Assembly (NCBI RefSeq): GCF_009674885.1
Contig: NZ_WKKA01000003.1
Coordinates: forward strand, 62,001 to 126,000
Length of the DNA stretch: 64,000 bases
Source of the DNA: Paracoccus sp. S-4012
GTDB taxonomy: Bacteria; Pseudomonadota; Alphaproteobacteria; Rhodobacterales; Rhodobacteraceae
Reading direction: 5' to 3'
Made by a program: the position numbers and the translations under genes. The notes beneath the pieces are model-generated. The model was not told the DNA's origin and did no database searches. It worked only from the letters and a program-made list of their open reading frames with translations. Shown piece by piece: positions 31,594 through 40,878 of the stretch; the first letter of the stretch is position 1; every line of letters begins with the position of its first letter.

Positions 31594-32547
31594 ATGCTCG
31601 TGGATGGTAAATGGATCACCGACTGGCACCCGGTGCAGGCGAAGGACGAGAAGGGCGGCTTCGTCCGCCAGACCTCCAGTTTTCGCAACTGGGTGACGCC
31701 GGACGGCCGTCCGGGCCCCACCGGCGAGGGCGGCTTCAAGGCCGAAGCCGGCCGCTATCACCTCTACGTCGCGCTGATCTGCCCCTGGGCCTCGCGCACG
31801 CTGATCGGCCGCAAGCTGAAGCGCCTCGAGCGCGTGATCTCGCTCTCGGTGGTCGAGCCGGAACTGACGGAGCAGGGCTGGCGCTTCGGCGACAGCCCCG
31901 GCGCCGACCGCGACGCGGTCAACGGGGCGACCTACCTGCACGAGCTCTACACGCGCGCCGACCCGCATATCTCGGGCCGGGCAACGGTGCCGGTGCTGTG
32001 GGACAAGCAGCGGGGCACGATCGTCAACAACGAATCCGCCGACATCCTGCGGATGATGAACTCGGGCTTCGGCGACCTCGCCGACCCGGCGGTGGACCTC
32101 TACCCCGAGGACCTGCGCGAGCAGATCGAGGCGCTGAACGCCAAAATCTACCCGCGCTTCAACAACGGCGTCTATCGCGCGGGCTTCGCCACCACCCAGG
32201 TGGCCTATGACGAGGCCGTGGTCGGCGTCTTCGAGGTGCTGGACGAACTGGAGCGCCGCCTTGCAGACAGCCGCGCCTTCCTGCTGGGCGAGCGCGTGAC
32301 CGAGGCCGATGTGCGGCTCTTCGTGACGCTGGTCCGCTTCGACGCGGCCTATCACGGGCTGTTCAAATGCAACCTGCGGCGGCTGGCGGACTACCCGGCG
32401 GTCAGCCGCTACATGGAGCGGTTCCTCGCGCTCCCCGGCGTGCGCGAGACGGTCAGCATCGACCACATCAAGCGCGGGTATTATTCGATCAGGGCGCTGA
32501 ACCCGACCGGCATTGTGCCGAGGGGGCCGGAGTTGCCCTGGGCCTGA
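31594..32547 (+). CDS. Glutathionyl-hydroquinone reductase-like GST (Xi class)
   Basis: This 317-residue protein has the Xi-class active-site cysteine in LICPWASR near residue 63, the N-terminal W/R-rich segment and the C-terminal all-alpha GST domain with an RFD region near 249. Members such as YqjG and PcpF reduce glutathionyl-hydroquinones with glutathione. It is probably co-transcribed with the aldo/keto reductase. It is convergent with the YdhR-like gene, with 15 bp between stops. Confidence 0.9.
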   Translation: MLVDGKWITDWHPVQAKDEKGGFVRQTSSFRNWVTPDGRPGPTGEGGFKAEAGRYHLYVALICPWASRTLIGRKLKRLERVISLSVVEPELTEQGWRFGDSPGADRDAVNGATYLHELYTRADPHISGRATVPVLWDKQRGTIVNNESADILRMMNSGFGDLADPAVDLYPEDLREQIEALNAKIYPRFNNGVYRAGFATTQVAYDEAVVGVFEVLDELERRLADSRAFLLGERVTEADVRLFVTLVRFDAAYHGLFKCNLRRLADYPAVSRYMERFLALPGVRETVSIDHIKRGYYSIRALNPTGIVPRGPELPWA

Positions 32548-32562
32548 CGCCGCCGCCGCGCG

Positions 32563-32862
32563 TCAGAGCGGCGCGCGGGTGATCTGCGACAGCGGGCGGT
32601 TGATCTCGAAGATCAGCGCCCGAATGCCCTCGACGCCCATGCCCGCGAGGCGGGCGGCGTGCTTCTCGCGATAGGCCTCGGCCTGAGGGCGCGTCTCGAA
32701 CAGGTAGAGCCCGCCGCCGCGGTTCTCGTCCGGGGCCTCGGTCCAGATCTTCCAGACGAGGCCCGGCTCGGCGGCGATGTCCTCCGCGAGGTCGCGGAAC
32801 GCCTCGGCCATCTCGGCGCCCCAGGGGCCGGTCATGGGAAAGTCGAACTGCAGCAGGATCAT
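32563..32862 (-). CDS. YdhR-family putative monooxygenase
   Basis: This 99-residue protein has a ferredoxin-like dimeric alpha/beta barrel, with a FDFPMTG start, GLVWKIWTE near residue 34 and GGGLYLFE near residue 50. YdhR relatives resemble ActVA/quinol monooxygenases, but their substrate is unproved. It overlaps the ArsR-type regulator gene by ATGA, so that regulator probably controls it. Confidence 0.85.
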   Translation of the reverse strand: MILLQFDFPMTGPWGAEMAEAFRDLAEDIAAEPGLVWKIWTEAPDENRGGGLYLFETRPQAEAYREKHAARLAGMGVEGIRALIFEINRPLSQITRAPL

Positions 32863-33248
32863 GGCGGGGGTTCCTCGGTTGCGGCCGCGAGTTGCGCGGC
32901 CAGGAAACGCTCGAAATCGTCGAGATCGAGAGGGTCGAGCAGGCCGAAGGCCCGCATCCAGACCGCGGCCGCGCGCATCCCTTCGGGGTCGAGTTTGCAC
33001 CAGGTGATCCGCCCGCGCCGCTCCTGCCGGATCAGCCCGGCGGCGGCGAGGGTGACGAGATGCTTGGAGATCGCGGCCAGCGACATGGCGAAGGGTTCCG
33101 CCACGTCGCTGACGGCCATGTCGTCCTCGAGCAGCATCGACAGGATGGCGCGCCGGGTCGGATCCGCCAGTGCCGCGAAGACGGCATCGAGCGCGGCATC
33201 GCGCGGGGCAGGGGCCGAGCGCCGGGCGTCTGGATCGGTTCGGGTCAC
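32859..33248 (-). CDS. ArsR-family winged-helix regulator
   Basis: The protein is about 129 residues with the ArsR fold: FAALADPTRRAILSML near residue 24 and the recognition helix MSLAAISKHLVTL near residue 54. No metal-binding CxC motif is visible in the usual helix, so it may sense something other than arsenic or zinc. The start is placed at a GTG (33248) preceded by AAGGTGG; the open frame upstream is not family-like. It is divergent from the ATP synthase F0 operon. Confidence 0.85.
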   Translation of the reverse strand: MTRTDPDARRSAPAPRDAALDAVFAALADPTRRAILSMLLEDDMAVSDVAEPFAMSLAAISKHLVTLAAAGLIRQERRGRITWCKLDPEGMRAAAVWMRAFGLLDPLDLDDFERFLAAQLAAATEEPPP

Positions 33249-33358
33249 GCAGGCCGCCACCTTCAACTTCGCGGTTGAGTATGCGCCCGGCGCCCGGAGA
33301 CCGGCAACCCCCGCGCATGATGTTCGCGGTGATAGCGATTTCAATGGCTTGCGCAGCC

Positions 33359-33387
33359 TTGACACCCCGGCCCCGCCCCCCTATCAC
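33359..33387 (+). promoter_or_regulatory. Promoter of the atp F0 operon
   Basis: TTGACA at 33359-33364 and TATCAC at 33382-33387 are 17 bp apart. Transcription would begin near 33394, about 25 bases ahead of the TTG start of atpI. This supports that start over upstream ATGs. Confidence 0.6.
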
Positions 33388-33418
33388 CCCGCCAACTCAG
33401 GGGACGGGGGAACCTGCA

Positions 33419-33802
33419 TTGCCCGGACGGCTCGAGGACGAGGAGCAGCGGCGGCGCGACGCGGCCCGGCTCGCGGACCTGGAGGCCAGGCTGGGGCAGC
33501 GCAAGGCTCCCGCGCCCGTACCCTCCGGCCTGTCCGGGGATAGCTTCAACCAGGCGAACCTCGCCTGGCGCATGGTGATCGAGCTCGTGGCCGGCATGGT
33601 CATCGGCTTCATCATCGGCTGGGGCCTCGACTGGCTGTTCGGCACCCGGCCGTTCATGCTGGTGATCTTCCTCATGCTCGGCTTTGTGGCCGGGGTGAAG
33701 ACGATGCTGAGGACGGCCAGGGAGATTACCGCGCCCCCGCCGGACGCGGGGGACAAGGCGGCGCGGGATGCGCCCGAGGACGACGAGGACGAGGACCGCT
33801 GA
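33419..33802 (+). CDS. atpI: ATP synthase protein I
   Basis: This 127-residue AtpI has an arginine-rich cytoplasmic head, then two membrane helices (about 53-100) with [13 protein letters not shown] and GVKTML, and an acidic tail. AtpI assists c-ring assembly and may act in magnesium uptake. The TTG start has a GGGGGAA site 6 bp upstream and lies just downstream of a good promoter. Upstream ATGs at 33317-33322 would fall before the promoter's start point. The stop overlaps atpB by one base. Confidence 0.85.
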   Translation: MPGRLEDEEQRRRDAARLADLEARLGQRKAPAPVPSGLSGDSFNQANLAWRMVIELVAGMVIGFIIGWGLDWLFGTRPFMLVIFLMLGFVAGVKTMLRTAREITAPPPDAGDKAARDAPEDDEDEDR

Positions 33803-34563
33803 TGGCGACCGAAGGCGAAGCAACCGGGCTGGTCTTCCACCCGATGGACCAGTTCATCGTGACCCCGCTGTTCCGCACCCTGGGGCCGGGCGAGACCGTC
33901 AACTGGTACGAGCCGACGAACGTGACGCTGTGGATGGCGTTCATCGTGCTGGCGATCATCGCGCTGATGGTCTGGGGCACGGGCGGTCGCGGGCTGATCC
34001 CGAACCGCGTCCAGTCCATCGCCGAGATGGCCTATGGCATGGTCCACAAGATGGTGGACGACGTCGCCGGTCACGAGGGGGTGAAGTTCTTCCCCTACAT
34101 CATGACGCTGTTCCTGTTCGTCCTGTTTGCGAACCTGCTCGGCCTCGTGCCGCTGGGCTTCACCGTGACCTCGCACATTGCGGTGACGGCGGTGCTGGCG
34201 CTCGCGGTCTTCGTCACCGTCACCGGCGTGGGCTTCGCGCGGAACGGGGCGAGCTTCCTCAAGCTCTTCTGGATCTCCTCGGCGCCGCTCGCGCTCAGGC
34301 CGGTCCTCGCCATCATCGAGCTCATCAGCTATTTCGTGCGCCCCGTCAGCCACTCCATCCGACTTGCCGGCAACCTGATGGCCGGGCACGCGGTGATGAA
34401 GGTGTTCGCGGGCTTCGCCGCGGTCCTGTGGATCGCCCCGGTCTCGATCCTCGGCGTCGTCGCGATGTACGGGTTCGAGATCCTCGTGGCCTTTATCCAG
34501 GCCTATGTCTTCACCATCCTGACCTGCGTCTACCTCAAGGACGCGCTGCACCCTCACCACTGA
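33802..34563 (+). CDS. atpB: ATP synthase F0 subunit a
   Basis: This 253-residue membrane protein has the stator-arginine region [14 protein letters not shown] near residue 185, where the arginine faces the c-ring glutamate, and a [10 protein letters not shown] segment near the end. It forms the proton half-channels. The gene is second in the F0 operon, coupled to atpI by TGATG. Confidence 0.97.
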   Translation: MATEGEATGLVFHPMDQFIVTPLFRTLGPGETVNWYEPTNVTLWMAFIVLAIIALMVWGTGGRGLIPNRVQSIAEMAYGMVHKMVDDVAGHEGVKFFPYIMTLFLFVLFANLLGLVPLGFTVTSHIAVTAVLALAVFVTVTGVGFARNGASFLKLFWISSAPLALRPVLAIIELISYFVRPVSHSIRLAGNLMAGHAVMKVFAGFAAVLWIAPVSILGVVAMYGFEILVAFIQAYVFTILTCVYLKDALHPHH

Positions 34564-34616
34564 GGGGCCGGTCGGGCCAACCCCATCACACAAGTTCCAG
34601 TCCAAGGAGAGACGAC

Positions 34617-34853
34617 ATGGAAGGCGACATCGCTCAACTCGGCCAGTACATCGGTGCCGGCATCGCGGCCCTCGGTTCGGGCGTGGCGGCCATCGGTGTT
34701 GGCAACGTGGCCAGCAATTTCCTCGCCGGCGCGCTGCGCAACCCGTCGGCCGCGGCCAGCCAGACCGCGACGCTGTTCATCGGCCTCGCCTTCGCCGAAG
34801 CGCTCGGGATCTTCTCGTTCCTGGTCGCCGTCCTGCTGATGTTCGCGATCTGA
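34617..34853 (+). CDS. atpE: ATP synthase F0 subunit c
   Basis: This is a 78-residue hairpin of two membrane helices with the polar loop ARGALRNP-type sequence around residues 38-44 (seen as GALRNP). The proton-carrying carboxylate is E61 in FAEALGIF. It assembles into the rotor ring. It is preceded by AAGGAGAG and separated from atpB by 53 bp, typical for independent high-level translation. Confidence 0.97.
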   Translation: MEGDIAQLGQYIGAGIAALGSGVAAIGVGNVASNFLAGALRNPSAAASQTATLFIGLAFAEALGIFSFLVAVLLMFAI

Positions 34854-34941
34854 CACCAGGCTTGCTTCGTCAGCGCGGGCGGCAGGGGAAGGCTCCCCTG
34901 GCCGCCCGCCGACCGTCACCGACGACGCGCAGGGACAGGAC

Positions 34942-35619
34942 ATGATCACGCTCTTGCAGCAGACGACCGCGCCGGTTGCGGTCGAGACCACTTCCCCGGA
35001 GGCCGGCGCCGTGACGATCACGGTGCCGCCCGGCAGCTCGCCCCCTTCGGTCGAGGCCGCCATCGAGGGCGCCTTGCCCACGGTGACCATGCCGATGACC
35101 ACCGCGCCTGCCCCGGAGAGCGCCGGGGGCATCCCGCAGATCGACTTCACGACCTTCGGCAACCAGATCTTCTGGCTGATCCTGACGATCGTGGCGAGCT
35201 GGTGGGTGCTTTCGCGCGTGGCGCTGCCGCGCATCGGCGGCGTGCTGGCCGACCGCCAGAACGCCATCTCGGGCGACCTCGGCGCGGCCGAGGAGTTCAA
35301 GCGCAAGGCCCGCGACGCCGAGAGCGCCTATGAGAAGGCCCTCGCGGCTGCCCGCAGCGAGGCCCAGGGCATCGCGGCCGAGCAGAAGGCCGGGGTTCAG
35401 GCCGAGATTGACGCCGCCATCGCCCATGCCGACGCCGAGATCGCCGCCCGCGCGGCCGAGTCCGAGCGCCGCATCGGCGAGATCCGCGAAAGCTCGCTCG
35501 ACGACGCCCGCAGCGTCGCCCGCGAGGTCACGGCCGAACTGGTCCGCGCCTTCGGCGGCCAGCCCGACGAGGCTTCGGTCACCGCCGCCGTGGACCGCCG
35601 CCTGCAGGCCGCATCGTGA
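34942..35619 (+). CDS. atpF': ATP synthase F0 subunit b' with long N-terminal extension
   Basis: This 225-residue stator subunit has one membrane helix (about 73-95) after IDFTTFGNQIFW, then a long coiled coil. Alphaproteobacteria with photosynthetic ancestry use a b/b' heterodimer, and this is b' by position and by its diverged sequence. The first 65 residues are a Thr/Pro/Ala-rich, low-complexity extension that most b' proteins have in shorter form. It stops at TGA just before atpF. Confidence 0.93.
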   Translation: MITLLQQTTAPVAVETTSPEAGAVTITVPPGSSPPSVEAAIEGALPTVTMPMTTAPAPESAGGIPQIDFTTFGNQIFWLILTIVASWWVLSRVALPRIGGVLADRQNAISGDLGAAEEFKRKARDAESAYEKALAAARSEAQGIAAEQKAGVQAEIDAAIAHADAEIAARAAESERRIGEIRESSLDDARSVAREVTAELVRAFGGQPDEASVTAAVDRRLQAAS

Positions 35620-35630
35620 GGAGCCGCCAG

Positions 35631-36194
35631 ATGATCCGTCCCGTTCTTCTGTCCGGCGTCGCGACGCTGATGGCGGCCCCCGCCTTCGCCGCCGGGGGTG
35701 CGTTCTTCTCGCTCCGGAACACCGACTTCGTCGTCCTGATCGCCTTCGTCCTGTTCGCCGGCATCCTGCTCTACTTCAAGGTGCCCTCGGCGCTCGGCAG
35801 CCTGCTCGACAAGCGCGCGGCCGGCATCCGCGCCGACCTCGAGGAGGCCCGGCGGCTGCGCGACGAGGCGCAGGACATCTACGCCTCATATGAGCGGCGC
35901 CAGCGGGAAATGCGCGGCCAGGCCGAGGAGATCGTGGCCAACGCGCGCCGCGAGGCCGAGGCCGGGGCGGTCAAGGCGAAGAAGGACCTCGAGGTCTCGA
36001 TTGCGCGGCGCCTGAAGGCCGCCGAGGAGCAGATCGCCTCGGCCGAGAACGAGGCCGTCCGCGCCGTCCGCGACCGCGCCGTGCAGACCGCAGTCGCCGC
36101 CGCGGCGGAGATCCTGCAGGCTCAGCAGACCGCGGAGAGCGGCACCGCTGCCATCGACCGCGGCATCGACGAGGTCGCCGCGCACCTGCACTGA
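35631..36194 (+). CDS. atpF: ATP synthase F0 subunit b
   Basis: This 187-residue subunit has a cleavable-looking hydrophobic N-terminus ending AAPAFA, a membrane helix after RNTDFVVLIAF (about 30-50) and a long charged coiled coil. The ATG at 35631 lies 7 bp after GAGGAG; a GTG overlapping the atpF' stop is less likely. It is the last gene of the F0 operon. F1 genes are elsewhere, as in Rhodobacter. Confidence 0.95.
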   Translation: MIRPVLLSGVATLMAAPAFAAGGAFFSLRNTDFVVLIAFVLFAGILLYFKVPSALGSLLDKRAAGIRADLEEARRLRDEAQDIYASYERRQREMRGQAEEIVANARREAEAGAVKAKKDLEVSIARRLKAAEEQIASAENEAVRAVRDRAVQTAVAAAAEILQAQQTAESGTAAIDRGIDEVAAHLH

Positions 36195-36213
36195 CGCCCG
36201 GCCACCGACGCTT

Positions 36214-36251
36214 GAAACCGCCCGCGATCCCTCGCGGGCGGTTTCGCTTTT
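36214..36251 (+). terminator. Rho-independent terminator of the atp F0 operon
   Basis: A perfect 14-bp stem (36214-36227 with 36232-36245) with a TCCC loop is followed by GCTTTT. It begins 20 bp after the atpF stop. Confidence 0.92.
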
Positions 36252-36300
36252 GGAGAGGAACGCGCGCGCGGCTGCGCGGATCACGGCGATGTGCCGCCGC

Positions 36301-36331
36301 TTGACAGGATGTGACGCTTTCTTCGTGCTAC
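36301..36331 (+). promoter_or_regulatory. Candidate promoter of the OmpA-like lipoprotein gene
   Basis: TTGACA at 36301-36306 is a consensus -35 element. The -10 is less certain: CGTGCT (17-bp spacer) or TGCTAC (19-bp spacer). The leader to the ATG at 36423 would be about 85 bases. Confidence 0.45.
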
Positions 36332-36422
36332 CTAAGTGGCTTATGCGGCGTTTGTCTGGCAGCTTCCGGCTCAATGATCTTCGGCGGGACGTTCCGACCC
36401 GCGCCTCGAGAAAGGAACTACG

Positions 36423-37082
36423 ATGACCTTCCGCATGCCTCTCATCCTCGCCTCGGCCAGCCTCATGGTGCTCGGTGCCTGCGCCACCGACCAGTATGGC
36501 CAGCCGACGCAGATGAACCGCGCCCAGCAGGGTGCCCTCGCAGGTGCCGCCGTGGGCGCCATCTTCGGCGCGCAGCGCGACGACGACAGCAACAACCAGG
36601 GCCGCGACATCATCCGCAGCGCGGCGGTCGGCGCGGCGGTCGGCGGCCTCGGCGGGGCGGCGCTCGACGCGCAGGCCCGCGCGATGCAGCAGGCGGTCAC
36701 GACCCCCGGCGTGACGGTGACGAACACCGGGCAGGCGATCAACGTGAACCTGCCCGAGTCGGTGCTCTTCGGCTTCGACTCGGCGGCGGTCTCGGGTCCG
36801 GCGGTCAACGACCTCTACGCCATCGCGCGGAACCTGAACCAGTATCCGAACACCCGTGTCGAGGTGATCGGTCACACCGACTCGACCGGCACGGCGTCCT
36901 ACAACCAAGGGCTGTCCGAGCGTCGGGCGCGGGCCGTTGCGGGCATTCTGACAGCGGGTGGCGTGGCGCAGTCGCGGGTCGCGGCAGCGGGCCGCGGCTT
37001 CTCGCAGCCGGTGGCCTCGAACGACACCGCCGCGGGGCGGGCGCAGAACCGCCGGGTGGAGATCATCGTCCGCCCGATGTGA
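36423..37082 (+). CDS. OmpA-family peptidoglycan-binding lipoprotein
   Basis: This 219-residue protein has a lipoprotein signal with lipobox LGAC at residues 17-20. A glycine-zipper segment (GALAGAAVGAIFGA and AAVGAAVGGLGG) follows, then a C-terminal OmpA domain with NLPESVLFGFDSA and the peptidoglycan-binding GHTDSTGTASYNQGLSERRARAV motif region. It anchors the outer membrane to the wall, as Pal/YiaD proteins do. It is monocistronic. Confidence 0.92.
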   Translation: MTFRMPLILASASLMVLGACATDQYGQPTQMNRAQQGALAGAAVGAIFGAQRDDDSNNQGRDIIRSAAVGAAVGGLGGAALDAQARAMQQAVTTPGVTVTNTGQAINVNLPESVLFGFDSAAVSGPAVNDLYAIARNLNQYPNTRVEVIGHTDSTGTASYNQGLSERRARAVAGILTAGGVAQSRVAAAGRGFSQPVASNDTAAGRAQNRRVEIIVRPM

Positions 37083-37090
37083 TGCAGGCG

Positions 37091-37111
37091 GGGCCGGGGT
37101 TTGCCCGGCCC
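37091..37111. terminator. Possible bidirectional hairpin between convergent genes
   Basis: GGGCCGGG at 37091-37098 pairs with CCCGGCCC at 37104-37111 around GTTTG, filling the 29-bp gap between the lipoprotein and ogt stops. There is no good T-run. Confidence 0.3.
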
Positions 37112-37699
37112 TTACCCCTCGGCCCGCTCGCGCGCCTGCAGCGCGCGCTTGACCGTCAGCCCCCAGTGATACCCGCCTTCGGCCCCGCTCTCGCGGGCGA
37201 CGCGGTGGCAGGGCACGATCCATGCGACCGGGTTCTGCCCCACGGCCCGCCCCGCGGCACGTGCCGCGCCGGGGTTGCCGATCCGCGCCGCGAGCGCGCC
37301 GTAGCCGATCACTGCGCCGCTCGGCACCTCCAGCAAGGCGCGCCAGATGCGGGTCTGGAACGCCGTTCCCACCAGCCGCACCCGGATCTCGCCCCGTCCG
37401 CGCAGCAGCGCCCCGACGATGGGGGCCATGGCTTCGGGCGCCTCGACCAGCCGGGTGCCAGGCCAGCGGCGGGCGAGGTCCGCGCGCACCGCGTCCTCTC
37501 CGATCTCGGCGGCAAGCCCGAGGCCCCAGAGGGTGCCGCCTGAGCCCATCACGATCAGCGGCCCGACTGGGCTCTCGAACCGCCCGACGCAGAGCGTCGC
37601 GCCAGCCGCGTCCGAAGGCAGGCCGACGCAGGTGACGGTCAGGGCGGGTTCCTCGGGCGGGGTGGGAGAGCGGGGCAGGGCGGTGGGCATCAGGCGCAT
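37112..37699 (-). CDS. ogt: Methylated-DNA-[protein]-cysteine S-methyltransferase
   Basis: This 195-residue suicide repair enzyme removes O6-alkyl groups from guanine. The acceptor is C164 in IVPCHRV. The DNA-binding helix region QTRIWRALLEVPSG and the GNPGAARAAGRAVGQNP wing are present. The start is the ATG at 37699 after GGGAGG. It is the single-domain Ogt type without an Ada regulatory domain. It is divergent from nth. Confidence 0.92.
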   Translation of the reverse strand: MRLMPTALPRSPTPPEEPALTVTCVGLPSDAAGATLCVGRFESPVGPLIVMGSGGTLWGLGLAAEIGEDAVRADLARRWPGTRLVEAPEAMAPIVGALLRGRGEIRVRLVGTAFQTRIWRALLEVPSGAVIGYGALAARIGNPGAARAAGRAVGQNPVAWIVPCHRVARESGAEGGYHWGLTVKRALQARERAEG

Positions 37700-37802
37700 C
37701 GGGGCCTCCCTCGCTGGTCCGGCTCGAGTTTCCGGCATGCCGCCCCGGCTGTCCAGCCGCGCGCGCTTGAATCCCGCCCCCCGCCCCGCCATGAGAGGCC
37801 GC

Positions 37803-38471
37803 ATGGCCGCCCTTCCCTCACGCCGCTTGCCCCCGCCGCTGCCCTATGCGGCGCAGGTCGAGATCTTCTCGCGCTTCGAGGGCGCCGAGCCCGCGCCCGA
37901 GACCGAACTCGAATACTCCAACGCCTTCACGCTCCTCGTGGCGGTCGCCCTCTCGGCGCAATCGACCGATATCGGCGTGAACCGCGCCACCCGCGCCCTG
38001 TTCGAGGCGGCCGACACGCCGCAGGCGATGCTGGCCCTGGGCGAGGAGGCGATGATCGAGCATATCCGCACCCTCGGCCTGTTCCGCCAGAAGGCGAAGA
38101 ACGTGATCCGCCTGAGCGCGCTGCTGATCGAGCGCCACGGCGGCGTGGTGCCCTCATCGCGCGCGGCGCTGATGGCGCTGCCGGGGGTGGGGCGCAAGAC
38201 CGCGAACGTCGTGCTGAACGCGATCTGGGGCCTGCCCGCGCAGGCGGTGGATACCCACATCTTCCGCGTCGCCAACCGCACCCATATCGCGCCCGGCCGC
38301 GACGTCGAGGCGGTCGAGCGCGCGGTCGAGGACAACGTCCCCGCTTTCGCCCAGACCCGCGCGCATCACTGGCTGATCCTGCATGGCCGCCATATCTGCC
38401 AGGCGCGGCGGCCGCGCTGCCCTGATTGCCTGATCCGCGACCTCTGCCCCTACCCGGAGAAGACCCAATGA
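37803..38471 (+). CDS. nth: Endonuclease III (base-excision DNA glycosylase/AP lyase)
   Basis: This 222-residue enzyme removes oxidised pyrimidines. The helix-hairpin-helix LPGVGRKTA (126-134) carries the lyase K132, the catalytic aspartate is D150 in VDTHIFRV, and a [4Fe-4S] loop uses C199, C206, C209 and C215. The ATG at 37803 follows AGAGG; an ATG at 37791 would add four residues. It overlaps the next gene by ATGA. Confidence 0.95.
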   Translation: MAALPSRRLPPPLPYAAQVEIFSRFEGAEPAPETELEYSNAFTLLVAVALSAQSTDIGVNRATRALFEAADTPQAMLALGEEAMIEHIRTLGLFRQKAKNVIRLSALLIERHGGVVPSSRAALMALPGVGRKTANVVLNAIWGLPAQAVDTHIFRVANRTHIAPGRDVEAVERAVEDNVPAFAQTRAHHWLILHGRHICQARRPRCPDCLIRDLCPYPEKTQ

Positions 38472-39484
38472 GCCTCACTCACGCAAACGGCCGCCGCTTC
38501 GACGTCGTCGGCATCGGCAACGCCGTCATGGACGTGATCGCGCCGGTGGACGAGGCGCTGCTTGCGCGGCTCGGGGTCGAGAAGGGGGTCATGCAGTTGG
38601 TGGACCGCGAGCGCTCCGAGGCGCTGACCGGGGCGCTTGGCGAGCATGCCGCGCGGATGATCCCCGGCGGCTCGGTCGCCAACACGCTCGACGGCATCGC
38701 GCGACTGGGTCTCGGCACCGCCTTCATCGGCCGTGTCGCCGATGACGAGATCGGTCGCGCCTATGCCCGCGACACCGAGGCCGCCGGTTGCGCCTTCGTG
38801 AACCCGGCCGTCGCGGGAGCGACGCTGCCTAGCTCGCGCTCGATCATCCTCGTGACCCCCGACGGCGAGCGGTCGATGAACACCTGGCTCGGCATCTCGG
38901 CCGAGTTGTCGGGCGCGGATGTTGACACCGGCGTCTTCGCGGGCGGCCCTTGGCTGTTCCTAGAGGGCTATCTCTTCGACCGCCCGGAGGGGAAGGCCGC
39001 TTTCCTCAAGGCCGCCGAGGCCTGCCACGCGGCGGGGGGGCAGGCCGGCATCGCGCTCTCCGACCCGTTCTGCGTCGAGCGCCACCGCGAGGACTTCCGC
39101 CGCCTCGTCGCCGGGCCGATGGACTACGTGATCGGCAATGTCCACGAATGGACCGCGCTCTACCAGACCACCGACCTCGACGCCGCGCTGGCCCGCGCGG
39201 TGGAGGACTGCGGCACGGTGATCTGCACCCGCTCTGGCGACGACGCGATCCTGATCCGCGGCGACGAGCGCGCCACCGCCCCGGTCAACCGCCTGACCCC
39301 GGTGGATGCGACCGGCGCCGGGGACCAGTTTGCCGCCGGGCTGATCTACGGCCTCGCCACCGGCCGCGACCTCGCGCGCGCGGGCCGCATGGGCTGCATC
39401 GCCGCGGCCGAGGTGATCTCGCATGTGGGCGCCCGCGCGCAGGCGGACGTCGCGGCGCTGTTCCGGGCCGAGGGGCTGATGTGA
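38468..39484 (+). CDS. PfkB-family kinase, adenosine kinase-like
   Basis: This 338-residue ribokinase-fold enzyme has the N-terminal GIGNAVMD, the PGGSVANT substrate loop near residue 66 and the C-terminal [12 protein letters not shown] anion hole with its catalytic aspartate near residue 279. Among PfkB proteins it resembles bacterial adenosine kinases, but a ribokinase-like substrate cannot be excluded. It is translationally coupled to nth (ATGA) and tgt (GTGA). Confidence 0.9.
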   Translation: MSLTHANGRRFDVVGIGNAVMDVIAPVDEALLARLGVEKGVMQLVDRERSEALTGALGEHAARMIPGGSVANTLDGIARLGLGTAFIGRVADDEIGRAYARDTEAAGCAFVNPAVAGATLPSSRSIILVTPDGERSMNTWLGISAELSGADVDTGVFAGGPWLFLEGYLFDRPEGKAAFLKAAEACHAAGGQAGIALSDPFCVERHREDFRRLVAGPMDYVIGNVHEWTALYQTTDLDAALARAVEDCGTVICTRSGDDAILIRGDERATAPVNRLTPVDATGAGDQFAAGLIYGLATGRDLARAGRMGCIAAAEVISHVGARAQADVAALFRAEGLM

Positions 39485-40605
39485 GCTTCAGCTTCCGCCT
39501 CGACGCGACCGACGGCGCCGCCCGCACCGGCGTCATCTCGACGCCCCGCGGCGAGATCCGCACCCCGGCCTTCATGCCGGTCGGCACCGCCGCGACGGTC
39601 AAGGCCATGCTGCCCGAGAGCGTCCGGGCCACCGGCGCCGACATCCTGCTCGGCAACACCTACCACCTCATGCTGCGCCCGGGGGCCTCCCGCGTCGCGC
39701 GCCTCGGCGGCCTGCATCGCTTCATGAACTGGGACCGCCCGATCCTGACCGACTCGGGCGGCTTCCAGGTGATGAGCCTCGCGTCCCTTCGCAAGCTGAC
39801 CGAGGAGGGCGTGACCTTTGCCAGCCATATCGACGGCTCGCGCCACCTGCTCAGCCCCGAAAGCAGCATGGAAATTCAGCGGCTGCTCGGCGCCGACATC
39901 GTCATGGCCTTTGACGAATGTCCCGCGCTGCCGGCGACCGAGGCCGAGGTCGCAGCCTCCACGCGCCTCTCGATGCGCTGGGCGCAGCGCTCGCGCGACG
40001 CCTTCGGCGACCGGCCGGGGCATGCGCTATTCGGCATCATGCAGGGCGGCGTCACGCGCGAGCTGCGCGAGGAGAGCGCGGCGGCGCTCAACGGCATCGG
40101 CTTCGACGGCTACGCCATCGGCGGGCTCGCGGTGGGCGAGGGGCAGGAGGCGATGTTCGGGGTGCTGGACTACGCGCCCGGTCTGCTGCCCGAGAACCGC
40201 CCCCGCTACCTGATGGGCGTGGGCAAGCCCGACGACATCGTCGGCGCGGTCGAGCGCGGCGTGGACATGATGGACTGCGTCCTGCCCTCCCGCTCCGGCC
40301 GCACGGGTCAGGCATGGACACGGCGGGGCCAGGTCAACCTGCGCAACGCCCGCCACGCCGACGACTCGCGCCCCCTGGACGAAACCTGCACCTGCCCCGC
40401 CTGTCGCGGCTACTCCCGCGCCTATCTGCACCACGTCACGCGCGCAGGCGAGATCATCGCCTCGATGCTGACGACCTGGCACAACCTGCATTATTATCAG
40501 GAGTTGATGGCCGGTCTGCGCGAGGCGATCGCGGGGCGGCGGCTGGGGGAGTTCGTGGCAGAGTTCCACGCCTTGCGGGCCGAGGGCGATATTTCACCGC
40601 TGTGA
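39481..40605 (+). CDS. tgt: tRNA-guanine(34) transglycosylase
   Basis: This 374-residue enzyme exchanges G34 for preQ1 in tRNAs with GUN anticodons. The general-base aspartate is in TDSGGFQ near residue 95 and the nucleophile region is [12 protein letters not shown] near residue 267. Zinc ligands lie in [16 protein letters not shown] near residues 304-319. The start is a GTG overlapping the kinase stop. It is unusual to find it coupled to a PfkB kinase and nth rather than queA, which is not in the window. Confidence 0.96.
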   Translation: MSFSFRLDATDGAARTGVISTPRGEIRTPAFMPVGTAATVKAMLPESVRATGADILLGNTYHLMLRPGASRVARLGGLHRFMNWDRPILTDSGGFQVMSLASLRKLTEEGVTFASHIDGSRHLLSPESSMEIQRLLGADIVMAFDECPALPATEAEVAASTRLSMRWAQRSRDAFGDRPGHALFGIMQGGVTRELREESAAALNGIGFDGYAIGGLAVGEGQEAMFGVLDYAPGLLPENRPRYLMGVGKPDDIVGAVERGVDMMDCVLPSRSGRTGQAWTRRGQVNLRNARHADDSRPLDETCTCPACRGYSRAYLHHVTRAGEIIASMLTTWHNLHYYQELMAGLREAIAGRRLGEFVAEFHALRAEGDISPL

Positions 40606-40878
40606 CACCGGGGACTGCTTTCCCGTGTCAATCTCGGCGTCCAGCGGGCCAACCGGGCCGAGGTGACGCGCGGAGGCAGAAAAAGACAGCGCCGGGCGAC
40701 AAGGCTTCATCAACGCGCTAGCTTTCTGCATTCGGGCTGAAACCGGAACGGTGTCCTTCGCGTGCGCGGCCTTACGGAAGGCTGTTCTGCGCCCCGCTTG
40801 TTCTTTTGGCTCGCCAAGACTTGATCGCCGCTGCCCCTCGGCCAAGGTGACAACCCGGTTCACACGCGGGAGCTCGCG
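40606..40878. promoter_or_regulatory. Intergenic region upstream of the YeeE/YedE gene
   Basis: No gene or strong hairpin is seen in these 273 bp. The region must contain the promoter of the YeeE-like gene, but I cannot pick a convincing -35/-10 pair. Confidence 0.3.

Noticed and set aside
36214..36245. atp hairpin as a riboswitch or attenuator for the following lipoprotein gene
   Set aside because: It is a simple perfect stem with a T-rich tail directly after atpF, and a separate promoter follows at 36301, so it is a terminator.
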